A DNA stretch of 64,000 bases from Clostridium sp. DL-VIII (GTDB taxonomy: Bacteria; Bacillota; Clostridia; Clostridiales; Clostridiaceae): NCBI RefSeq assembly GCF_000230835.1, contig NZ_CM001240.1:876501-940500 (forward strand), read 5' to 3'. The notes under the pieces were generated by a model. It had not been told where the DNA came from, did not search any database, and was given only the letters and a program-made list of their open reading frames with translations. Shown here in pieces: positions 47,234 through 55,305 of the stretch. Position 1 is the stretch's first letter, and the number at the start of each line of letters is the position of its first letter. The position numbers and the translations under genes were made by a program.

Positions 47234-47992
47234 ATGTTACCTAGAGAAAGGTTAGAAATAATAAAAGCAATAGCATTAAAAGAAAAAAAGGTATATGTAT
47301 CGAAGTTAAGTGAAAAGTTTGATGTGACAGAGGAAACTATAAGAAGAGATTTAGAAAAGTTAGAATTACAAGGCATAGTAACTAGAAGCTATGGTGGTGC
47401 AATATTAAATGCGGAAAAAACAAATGAAGACATACCTTTTTATAAAAGATCAAAAACTAACATAGAAAGCAAGCAATATATAGCAGCAAAAGCTGTAGAA
47501 TTTATCAAAGAAGGTAGTACAATAGTTGCTGATTGCAGTTCAACAGTTCTTGAAACCTTAAAGATGATTAAAAACAGAAATGATGTAACAGTCATAACAA
47601 ATTCTATTGAGGTGCTTCAAGAATTAAATCAATCGGATTTAAATATTATATCAACTGGTGGCAGTGTAATACAACGTTCTTTATCATTGCAAGGTCCTAT
47701 AACACAAAATACTATAAGAAAATATAACGTTGATATAGCACTTGTAAGCTGTAAAGGTATAGACCTTGAAAAAGGAATACTTGATTCAAATGAGGCAGAG
47801 GCAGAAATTAAGAGAACTATGATCAAACAATCTAATAAAGTAATATTATTAGTTGACCATTCTAAATATGATAAAACATCATTTGTAAAGCTTTTTGATT
47901 ATGAAAATATAGATTATATAATTACAGATGAGGAACTAAAAGAGGAATGGATAAATTTATTGCATTCATATAATATTGAAGTTGTATTTTAA
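47234..47992 (+). CDS. DeoR family transcriptional regulator (probable rhamnose regulator)
   Basis: 252 residues: HTH_DeoR (about 1-57; LPRERLEIIKAIALKEKKVYVSKL then VTEETIRRDLEKLELQGIVTRSYGGA) and DeoRC sensor domain (about 75-235; VADCSSTVLETLK, TGGSVIQRSLSLQGP). DeoR sensors bind phosphorylated sugars, e.g. rhamnulose 1-phosphate. Placed between rhaM and rhaD, so it most likely represses the rha genes. AGAAGGAGG ribosome site. Confidence 0.92.
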   Translation: MLPRERLEIIKAIALKEKKVYVSKLSEKFDVTEETIRRDLEKLELQGIVTRSYGGAILNAEKTNEDIPFYKRSKTNIESKQYIAAKAVEFIKEGSTIVADCSSTVLETLKMIKNRNDVTVITNSIEVLQELNQSDLNIISTGGSVIQRSLSLQGPITQNTIRKYNVDIALVSCKGIDLEKGILDSNEAEAEIKRTMIKQSNKVILLVDHSKYDKTSFVKLFDYENIDYIITDEELKEEWINLLHSYNIEVVF

Positions 47993-48010
47993 TTAAAAAC
48001 CTAGTGTAGA

Positions 48011-48060
48011 AAATGATCAGCTGTAAATTGTAAAAAATGATTTACAGCTGATCATTTTTT
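48011..48060 (+). terminator. DeoR gene terminator
   Basis: AAATGATCAGCTGTAAAT / ATTTACAGCTGATCATTT stem (one-base offset) and T6. Confidence 0.85.
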
Positions 48061-48160
48061 AAAAAATAAAGTCATATATCTGGATTGAACTAGAATAATC
48101 ACATTTATATTAAAAACATAAATACAAACTTAATAATAATGTTGAGTTGAAAAAGACATG

Positions 48161-48222
48161 CAAATAAAAACAAAGAAAAACAACAAAAAACAATTGTGTT
48201 TGACTAAAAAATGAAGTATAAT
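48161..48222 (+). promoter_or_regulatory. rhaD promoter with two candidate regulator sites
   Basis: TTGTGT (48194-48199), 17-bp spacer, TATAAT (48217-48222). CAAATAAAAACAAAGAAAAA (48161-48180) matches the site before the symporter promoter; ACAAAAAAC (48183-48191) matches the site before the 43483 promoter at the same distance from the -35. Leader of about 225 nt follows. Confidence 0.6.
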
Positions 48223-48455
48223 TAAAGAAGTTAGAGGGGATATATCTATTTGTTATTTGAGATAGATATAGCGCTCATATCTATAAATAAAGGTTACGCG
48301 CATTTATCATCACACAATAACTTATAATTTTTACAGAATTAATAAGTTTATTTGGAAAATTGAGAGTAATGAGAGAAATTCAAATGGAATTATCAGAATA
48401 AAGATTTAAAGCAAAAATCTAAAAATCAATTATAAATATGAAAGTAGGAGAAAGC

Positions 48456-49274
48456 ATGGCAATAGAAGATATGAAATTTATAGAGAACTTTAAAAAAATC
48501 ACCAATGATGCTTGGCTAAAAGGTTGGCATGAAAGAAATGGTGGAAACATAACTTATAGATTAACAGAAGATGAAGTAGTAGCAATTGGTGGATTTATTA
48601 ATGAAGATTCAAAGTATACTCCAATTGGTGTAACTGTTAAAAATCTTGCTAATGAATATTTTTTAGTAACTGGAAGTGGAAAATTCATAAGAAACATGGA
48701 AATTTCATTAGAAGAAAATGCGGGAATAATTAAAATAGATGAAAAGGGAGAAAACTATAAAATAGTTTGGGGACTAAAGAATGAAGCGAAACCAACAAGT
48801 GAATTAGATTCACATTTAATGAGTCATTCTATAAAGGTAGAAAAAACAAATGGGGCTCACAGAGTTATAATGCATTCTCATACAACTAATGTAATAGCAT
48901 TAACATTTGTATTACCATTAGATGGAGTAGTATTTACTAGAGAGCTTTGGGAAATGGCAACAGAATGTCCAGTAGTATTTCCAAGTGGAATTGGAGTAGT
49001 TCCTTGGATGGTTCCAGGTGGAGCTGCTATTGCAGAAGTTACAGGTGAGCTAATGAAGAGACATGATGTTGTTATTTGGGCACATCATGGAATGTTCTGC
49101 TCAGGAGAAACATTAGATTTAACTTTTGGACTTATGGACACAGTTGAAAAGTCAGCTGAAATTTTAGTTAAAGTATTATCTATGGGTGGAAAAAAGCAAA
49201 CTATAACTTCTCAAAACTTTAGAGATTTAGCAAAGGATTTTAATGTTACTATCTCAGAAGATTATTTAGGTTAA
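48456..49274 (+). CDS. rhaD: Rhamnulose-1-phosphate aldolase
   Basis: 272 residues from ATG 48456 (GTAGGAGAAAGC upstream); ATG 48438 precedes that site and is rejected. E. coli RhaD has 274. Class II aldolase/adducin fold with the RNGGNITYRL motif, zinc histidines in VIMHSHTTN and WAHHGMFCSG. Splits L-rhamnulose 1-phosphate into DHAP and L-lactaldehyde. Confidence 0.96.
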   Translation: MAIEDMKFIENFKKITNDAWLKGWHERNGGNITYRLTEDEVVAIGGFINEDSKYTPIGVTVKNLANEYFLVTGSGKFIRNMEISLEENAGIIKIDEKGENYKIVWGLKNEAKPTSELDSHLMSHSIKVEKTNGAHRVIMHSHTTNVIALTFVLPLDGVVFTRELWEMATECPVVFPSGIGVVPWMVPGGAAIAEVTGELMKRHDVVIWAHHGMFCSGETLDLTFGLMDTVEKSAEILVKVLSMGGKKQTITSQNFRDLAKDFNVTISEDYLG

Positions 49275-49380
49275 TAGAGTTATTTGAGGCTAAGCTATGA
49301 AAAAATTTTTGGTATGAGCCTACTTCTCCGTATTCAGCAATAGCCTTAGATAACTTGTTAATATATTATAATATAAAAAA

Positions 49381-49408
49381 ATTACCCTTGAGAATTCTCA
49401 AGGGTAAT
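49381..49408. repeat. 28-bp perfect palindrome between rhaD and the propanediol oxidoreductase gene
   Basis: ATTACCCTTGAGAA / TTCTCAAGGGTAAT, with no loop, flanked by A-runs. On the minus strand it would be a terminator (T-run after it); on the + strand it is followed by A, so its role for rhaD is unclear. Confidence 0.6.
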
Positions 49409-49509
49409 AAAAAAATCTTCAATTAATAAATATATTTGGATAAATTTTTTTTGTACGAACAGTTAATTATTTAACAATAAATTAAATATAAAAAGGGAGA
49501 TTGATTTTT

Positions 49510-50661
49510 ATGTCAAACAGAATGGTTTTAAATGAGACAAGCTATATAGGCGCAGGTGTTATTGAAAACATTATCACAGAAGCTAAAATAAGAAGGTATA
49601 AAAAGGCATTAGTTGTAACAGATAAAGATTTAATTAAATTTAATGTAGCTACTAAAGTAACAGATTTATTAAAAGCAAATAATTTGGATTTTGAAATATT
49701 TGATGAAGTAAAAGCTAATCCAACTATAAATGTAGTTTTAGCAGGTATAGATAAATTTAAAGCAGCTGGTGCAGATTATTTAATTGCAATAGGTGGAGGA
49801 TCATCAATTGATACAGCGAAGGCTATTGGAATAATCATTAATAATCCTGAATTTTCAGATGTGAGAAGTCTTGAAGGAGCAGTAGAGACAAAAAATAAAT
49901 GTGTTGATATTATAGCAGTTCCAACAACAGCAGGAACAGCAGCAGAAGTTACAATTAATTATGTAATAACTGATGAAGAAAAGAAACGTAAATTTGTATG
50001 TGTTGATCCACATGATATTCCAGTTATAGCAGTTGTTGATTCGGAAATGATGTCATCAATGCCAAAAGGATTAACAGCGGCAACAGGCATGGATGCATTA
50101 ACTCATGCAATTGAAGGATATATTACAAAGGGAGCTTGGGAATTGACCGATGCACTACATTTAAAAGCTATTGAAATTATTTCACGTTCACTTAGAAGTG
50201 CAGTAAACAATGAACCAAAGGGAAGAGAAGATATGGCTGTTGGACAATATGTTGCGGGTATGGGTTTTAGTAATGTAGGTCTTGGTATAGTTCATGGAAT
50301 GGCGCATCCACTTGGAGCATTTTACGATACTCCACATGGAATTGCTAATGCAGTAATTTTACCATATGTTATGGAATACAATGCACAAGCAACTGGCGAA
50401 AAATATAGAGAAATTGCTAGAGCAATGGGAGTTCAAGGTGTAGACAATATGTCTCAGGATGAATACAGAAAAGCAGCTATTGATGCGGTTAAAAAACTTT
50501 CAGAGGATGTTAGAATACCTAAGACATTAAAGGAAATTGGCGTAAAGGAAGAAGATTTAAAGGCGCTTGCAGAATCAGCTATGGCAGATGCATGTACTCC
50601 AGGTAATCCAAGGGATACAAATGTATCAGAGATTTTAGAAATATATAAATCAATATATTAA
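49510..50661 (+). CDS. fucO: Lactaldehyde reductase / 1,2-propanediol oxidoreductase (iron-dependent)
   Basis: 383 residues from ATG 49510 (GGGAG upstream); E. coli FucO has 382. Group III iron alcohol dehydrogenase: GGGSSIDTAKAIGIII for NAD binding, metal ligands in GMDALTHAIEGY and GIVHGMAHPLGAFYDTPHG. Reduces L-lactaldehyde from RhaD to (S)-1,2-propanediol, regenerating NAD+ under anaerobic growth. Last gene of the rhamnose region. Confidence 0.93.
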   Translation: MSNRMVLNETSYIGAGVIENIITEAKIRRYKKALVVTDKDLIKFNVATKVTDLLKANNLDFEIFDEVKANPTINVVLAGIDKFKAAGADYLIAIGGGSSIDTAKAIGIIINNPEFSDVRSLEGAVETKNKCVDIIAVPTTAGTAAEVTINYVITDEEKKRKFVCVDPHDIPVIAVVDSEMMSSMPKGLTAATGMDALTHAIEGYITKGAWELTDALHLKAIEIISRSLRSAVNNEPKGREDMAVGQYVAGMGFSNVGLGIVHGMAHPLGAFYDTPHGIANAVILPYVMEYNAQATGEKYREIARAMGVQGVDNMSQDEYRKAAIDAVKKLSEDVRIPKTLKEIGVKEEDLKALAESAMADACTPGNPRDTNVSEILEIYKSIY

Positions 50662-50683
50662 AATAAGAGTAATTTAAATTTAT

Positions 50684-50736
50684 AAGGAGCTATTTCAATA
50701 GCGGACTGAAATCCTTTATTGAAATAGCTCCTTTTT
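50684..50736 (+). terminator. fucO terminator (AAGGAGCTATT family)
   Basis: AAGGAGCTATTTCAATA / TATTGAAATAGCTCCTTTTT stem with ACTGAAA in the loop. Shares ends and loop with the terminator at 56923. Confidence 0.9.
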
Positions 50737-50883
50737 GGACATTAAAAATAGTTTCTATGTATATCTCTCTTTAATTAAAGAAGAGTTTTATATATTGAGG
50801 GAAATGAGTAGTAAATGGTTTCATAGAGATCAGGAATCTAATAATAATGATAAGAATAAATAAAAAAATATGAATATTTAGTA

Positions 50884-50955
50884 TTGCGTTTTATAATTTC
50901 CAATGTTATACTTCAATTAAGGTACTGGAGTACCCTAATTGAAGTATAACATTGG
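50884..50955 (+). promoter_or_regulatory. ABC-tetR operon promoter overlapped by a 25-bp inverted repeat
   Basis: TTGCGT (50884-50889), 17-bp spacer, TATACT (50907-50912). Inverted arms 50900-50924 and 50931-50955 (24 of 25 pair, 6-base spacer) cover the -10, the start site and the ribosome site. This is the expected form of an operator for the TetR protein encoded by the third gene of the operon. Confidence 0.65.
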
Positions 50956-50968
50956 AGGTGTCTACGTT

Positions 50969-51892
50969 TTGTCAATAATACAAACGAAGAAGTTAACAAA
51001 GAGTTACGGATCAAAAAATAGTGTTTATGATATTAATCTGACAGCTAATGAAGGTGAAATATATGGTTTTTTAGGATTAAACGGTGCAGGAAAAACAACA
51101 ACAATGCGGATGTTGCTTAAAATGATTAATCCTACATCTGGTGAAATTTATTACTCTGGACAATCAATTTCAAAGCTGCCTTCTGAATTTTGGAATCAGG
51201 TTGGTTACTTAATTGAAACCCCACATGCTTATCCAAACTTTACTGTAGAAGAAAATCTTATATTATATGCAAAGCAAAGACTAATACCCGATTCAGAAAT
51301 TAAGAAACGAATTGATAACATCTCACAGCAGCTATTGTTAGATAATTATCGTCAGGTTAAGGTAAAAGATCTTTCATTAGGAAACAATCAGAAAATTGGA
51401 TTATCTAAGGCGCTTATTCATAGGCCAAAAATTCTTTTGTTAGACGAACCAACAAACGGATTGGATCCGGAGGGGCTTGTAGTTGTTCGTAAGTCTTTAT
51501 TAGAAATGGCTAAAAATGGGACAACTATTTTTATTTCAAGCCATCTATTAGATGAGATGGAAAAGCTGGTAAGTCGAATTGGGATATTAGCACATGGATG
51601 CCTGCTACGAGAATTAAATTTTTCAGAATTTGAAACCTGTAGAGAATCCAAGCTTTACATAAAAACGGATGGCTCTGTCGAGAATCTTGCTGATTACCTT
51701 GCTACAAAAAACTTGCAATGCACATCAGTAAGTGAAGAGGAAATACTTGTTTCGAATATACCTATTAACCAATATTCTGCTTTATTACATCAGTTAGAAA
51801 ATCAGAAATTGAATCCAATGATTTTTCAATCTGTAAATGAAAGTTTAGAAGAATTCTTTCTTAGAACAATTAAGGAGGGCAAATCATTATGA
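50969..51892 (+). CDS. ABC transporter ATP-binding protein
   Basis: 308 residues with a TTG start at 50969, 8 nt after GGAGGTG; the frame is open to 50939 but that part lies inside the operator arm. Walker A GLNGAGKTTTMRML, Q-loop, signature LSLGNNQKIGL and Walker B ILLLDEPTNGLDPEG. Closest in style to bacitracin/lantibiotic-export ATPases (BcrA-like), with the usual extra C-terminal domain. Overlaps the permease gene by 4 bp. Confidence 0.92.
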   Translation: MSIIQTKKLTKSYGSKNSVYDINLTANEGEIYGFLGLNGAGKTTTMRMLLKMINPTSGEIYYSGQSISKLPSEFWNQVGYLIETPHAYPNFTVEENLILYAKQRLIPDSEIKKRIDNISQQLLLDNYRQVKVKDLSLGNNQKIGLSKALIHRPKILLLDEPTNGLDPEGLVVVRKSLLEMAKNGTTIFISSHLLDEMEKLVSRIGILAHGCLLRELNFSEFETCRESKLYIKTDGSVENLADYLATKNLQCTSVSEEEILVSNIPINQYSALLHQLENQKLNPMIFQSVNESLEEFFLRTIKEGKSL

Positions 51893-52587
51893 AACAGATA
51901 TGGTCAATGACTAAAATTGAGTTTTATAAAATAGTACGAGGTCATATACCAATTTATATTTTAGCTTTTTATAGCTTTTTGTTACTTATCCATATGCAGG
52001 ATAAAACGTGGGAAGAATTTTTGAAAAATACTTTTTTTATGTATTCTACTGTTATTGGATTGATGGGTTTTGGTATTTTAAGCAGCTGGGTATTTGGTAG
52101 AGAGTATCAGGATCAAACTTTTAAAGATCTTTTATCATTGCCAATTTCTCGCACAAGTTTGGTATGTTCAAAATTTTTTGCTTTAGGATTATGTTTTTTA
52201 GGCATAACGGTATTAGCAATTGGTGCGACATTTGCCATAGGCTTGAGCTTAGATTTGACAAATTTTGATGTGTTATTGACTGGAACTCTTCTAAAAAGGT
52301 TAGGGATAGTAACACTCTATAATTGTAGTCTTAGTTTTCTATTTCCTCTTATCGCCAGCATGACACGGGGAATTTTGGCTCCAGTTAGTACTTCATTTGT
52401 AGCTATAATTATAGCTGCCATTTTTGGATCACAGCCGTTAGGCCGTTATATCCCATGGACAATTTCTGGAATATATTTGAATAATCCTCAGCTTATTAAT
52501 TGGATCAGTAAATTGACGATTCTTGTTATTTTATTTATTGGTGTTTATGGTACTATATTATGGTGGAATTATGTAGACCAAAAATAG
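51889..52587 (+). CDS. ABC-2 type permease
   Basis: 232 residues with six membrane helices; FGREYQDQTFKDLLSLPISRTSLVCSKF is the conserved loop of the BcrB/ABC-2 family. Starts with ATG overlapping the ATPase stop (ATTATGA), so one exporter. Probably removes a peptide antibiotic or lipid-like drug. Confidence 0.88.
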   Translation: MKQIWSMTKIEFYKIVRGHIPIYILAFYSFLLLIHMQDKTWEEFLKNTFFMYSTVIGLMGFGILSSWVFGREYQDQTFKDLLSLPISRTSLVCSKFFALGLCFLGITVLAIGATFAIGLSLDLTNFDVLLTGTLLKRLGIVTLYNCSLSFLFPLIASMTRGILAPVSTSFVAIIIAAIFGSQPLGRYIPWTISGIYLNNPQLINWISKLTILVILFIGVYGTILWWNYVDQK

Positions 52588-52598
52588 GAGGTTGTATC

Positions 52599-53189
52599 AT
52601 GAACAATAATGCTAGTAGACGCCGTGGCGCTATACTTGAAAATGCAATTTTAGATGAGGCTTGGTTATTGCTTAATAAAATGGGATATAGCAAATTGACA
52701 ATGGATGACGTAGCTCGCGCTGCAAAAACCAACAAAAATGCTATTTATCGCCGATGGCCACAAAAATGTTATCTTATTTTTGCCGCTTTAAGCCGACATC
52801 TACCATCAATAGAATTAGAAGTCAGTGATCATGGTTCGCTAAGAGAAGATTTAATTGCCTTATTTAATGTTTTAAATCTATTTGAAATTATCAGACCTGA
52901 TGATCTACGAGATGTGATTTTAGATATGCTTTCTAATATGACGCCTTACGATTTATTTAATGTTATTAACAACGGAAATGGTCTTCGTGAATCAACTGAA
53001 ACTATTATAACGAGGGCTAATCAGCGCAAAGAGATTTCACTTTCAATAGATACTATTTCTGAAAAGGCTTTAAATTTACCAGCTATACTAATTATAAATG
53101 AGCTTGTTTTGCATGGAAGAATCACAGAAACGAATACTGAGGATATTATTGATAATATTTTACTTCCGATATATAAAGCGAGTAAATAA
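52599..53189 (+). CDS. TetR/AcrR family transcriptional regulator
   Basis: 196 residues from ATG 52599 (ATAGGAGGTTGTATC upstream). N-terminal TetR HTH: ILDEAWLLLNKMGYSKLTMDDVARAAKTNKNAIYRRW, followed by a ligand domain with a TetR_C-like end. Third gene of the exporter operon, 11 bp after the permease. Codons such as CGT, CGC and GCC are more frequent than in the rhamnose genes. Likely autorepressor acting at 50900-50955. Confidence 0.92.
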   Translation: MNNNASRRRGAILENAILDEAWLLLNKMGYSKLTMDDVARAAKTNKNAIYRRWPQKCYLIFAALSRHLPSIELEVSDHGSLREDLIALFNVLNLFEIIRPDDLRDVILDMLSNMTPYDLFNVINNGNGLRESTETIITRANQRKEISLSIDTISEKALNLPAILIINELVLHGRITETNTEDIIDNILLPIYKASK

Positions 53190-53641
53190 TCTAATTGGGA
53201 AGAATAACATGGGACTTAAAATTAAGATTCCCTTGTTACTTCTTGTAAAGCAAATAAATAGATTCGGGGCATGAATACACAATTAAATTATAAAACTTGT
53301 TAAAATTTTATGGAAAAGTTGGTAATGTGGCTAACTTGGGTTTGGAATAATGGAAGAAAATCTATTGATTTTTGGGCTGAACGTTGAAAGTAAAACAAGG
53401 TCATATACATAGAGCTGGATACTTTTATTTTTATTCATTAACATTATTATGAAAAAAATAAAAATATTTCATAAAGGATATGTCTGTCAGAGGTTAGATT
53501 GATGATGAAAAAGTTAAAGTTTTTATAGTAACTTTAAATAGAATCCTAACTAATTACATAAATTCAGTGATGAAAATTTCAAGGCTTAATGAGAATGAGA
53601 GTTCTTATCGATAATTAATTTGTTAAAGGAGTAAGTAATTT
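53190..53641. other. 452-bp gap, one weak hairpin
   Basis: TAACATGGGA / TTCCCTTGTTA at 53205-53238 may end the exporter operon, though no T-run follows. The rest is AT-rich with no gene or strong promoter found; AAAGGAG at 53625 serves the next gene. Confidence 0.4.
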
Positions 53642-54628
53642 ATGAAGAAATATGTTTTGTTAATTGTATTACCAGTTCTTATAGGAACATCTTTTTTTAC
53701 AGGATGCGCCGCAAATAATAATAGAAATGAAAATGCTGTTCAAGCAGAAGAGGTTAATGAGCAAAAATCCATATATATCATGGCAGGAAAACTTGAAACA
53801 GATAATCAAGTTAATGTATCCTCAAAAATTTCTGCAAGAGTTTCAGATATATCAGTTAATGTAGGGTCAGTTGTAAATCAAGGTGATACTGTCATTAAAT
53901 TAGATACTCAGGACTTGCAGGCTCAGGTAGATCAAGCACAAGCAGCAGTAAATACTGCAAATGCAAATTTAACTAATGCTATGAACAGTACACGTCCTGA
54001 ACAAATAGAGCAAGCACAAGCAGCCCTGGATAGTGCTAAAGCAACTTATGATGCCTCTAAAAAGGATTATGATCGTACAAAAGCTTTAGTTGAGGCTGGT
54101 GCAGCTACAGAGGTGCAACTTGAAACTGCACAGCAGCAACTTACCTCAGCTGAGTCAGGGCAGAAATCAGCAGAGGAACAATTAGAAATGCTTAAAAATG
54201 GTGCTACAGAAACGAGTATAGATGTTTACAAGGCTCAAGTAAAGCAAGCTGAAGAAGCATTAAAAACAGCACAAATAGCATTAAATAATGGAGCTATCAC
54301 AGCGCCTATTTCAGGGAAAGTTACTGTTAAAAATATAAATAAAGGTGAAATAGTATCACCTGGCAGCACTCTTATTTCGATATCTAATCCTGACACTTTA
54401 TGCGTGAATGCATATGTACCGTTGAGTATTGCAAAAAATCTAGAAGAAGGACAAGCTGTAAATGTTAAAGTGTCGGAGATAGAAGATTCAGAATTTGAAG
54501 GAACTATATCAGTAATAAATTCAGAATTAAATTCTAAGAGTAATAATGTTTTAGTAAAAATAACTTTAATAGATTCAAGCGCACAATTGAAACCTGGCAT
54601 GTTTGCCAAAGTTGGCGTAAGAAGTTAG
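53642..54628 (+). CDS. HlyD/RND-type efflux adaptor lipoprotein
   Basis: 328 residues. Signal peptide with lipobox FTGC (Cys about 22), then a biotinyl-lipoyl half (NQVNVSSKISARVSDISVNVGSVVNQGD), a long alpha-helical hairpin rich in Ala/Gln (about 95-210) and the matching beta half (GAITAPISGKVTVKNINKGEIVSPG). Membrane-fusion protein anchored by lipid outside the cell; in Gram-positives such adaptors work without TolC. Forms an operon with a second adaptor and an MFS pump. Confidence 0.9.
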   Translation: MKKYVLLIVLPVLIGTSFFTGCAANNNRNENAVQAEEVNEQKSIYIMAGKLETDNQVNVSSKISARVSDISVNVGSVVNQGDTVIKLDTQDLQAQVDQAQAAVNTANANLTNAMNSTRPEQIEQAQAALDSAKATYDASKKDYDRTKALVEAGAATEVQLETAQQQLTSAESGQKSAEEQLEMLKNGATETSIDVYKAQVKQAEEALKTAQIALNNGAITAPISGKVTVKNINKGEIVSPGSTLISISNPDTLCVNAYVPLSIAKNLEEGQAVNVKVSEIEDSEFEGTISVINSELNSKSNNVLVKITLIDSSAQLKPGMFAKVGVRS

Positions 54629-54643
54629 GAAGGGATGATAAAA

Positions 54644-55297
54644 ATGCAAGGAAAGCGTAAAATAATAATTTTTTGTATAGCTATAGCTATGTTAATAACT
54701 CTTAGCGGAGTTGGGTTTTATTATTGGTATGAAAATGAGTATTTTGTTTCAACTGAAGATGCACAGGTAGCTGGAGATTTTATAGATATAACTCCAAAAA
54801 TTTCAGGAAGTCTTCTTGAATTTAGTGTAGAAGAAGGAGAAACTTTAGTTAAAGATCAAATTGTAGGACACATAGATGAAGAGGGAATAGCAGATGAAAA
54901 TGTTAATTCTTCATTACTTAGAGCGCCAATTAATGGGATAATTATTAAAAAGGAAGCTGAGGAGGGGCAATATGTTCAGGCTGGATCTACGCTTGCGGTA
55001 ATGGTTGACCAAGAAAAACTTTATATAACTGCTAATATAGAAGAAACCAAGGTCGAAAAATTAAAAGAAGGGCAAAATGTAGATATAAAAATTGATCAAT
55101 TTGATGGAAAAGTATTTCAAGGTAAAGTTGAATATATAGGAAAGGCTTCAAATTCAGCATTTTCACTTCTCCCATCTTCTTCAGGAGGAACTTTTACTAA
55201 GGTTGTTCAAAAGGTACCTGTGAAAATTGAACTTGAGGAAAATGATGCTAAGCTTCTACCTGGTACAAATGCAGACATAAAAATACATATAAAGTAG
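54644..55297 (+). CDS. Short EmrA/HlyD-like adaptor
   Basis: 217 residues from ATG 54644; ATG 54635 would be only about 2 nt from GGAAGGG, so the later start is better. One N-terminal helix (about 8-30), then FVSTEDAQVAGDFIDITPKISG as in EmrA, and a beta-barrel end. The coiled-coil hairpin of full adaptors is missing: the lipoyl halves are joined directly at about residues 78-95. Lies 15 bp after the longer adaptor and 8 bp before the pump. Confidence 0.85.
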   Translation: MQGKRKIIIFCIAIAMLITLSGVGFYYWYENEYFVSTEDAQVAGDFIDITPKISGSLLEFSVEEGETLVKDQIVGHIDEEGIADENVNSSLLRAPINGIIIKKEAEEGQYVQAGSTLAVMVDQEKLYITANIEETKVEKLKEGQNVDIKIDQFDGKVFQGKVEYIGKASNSAFSLLPSSSGGTFTKVVQKVPVKIELEENDAKLLPGTNADIKIHIK

Positions 55298-55305
55298 GTG
55301 GGAGC

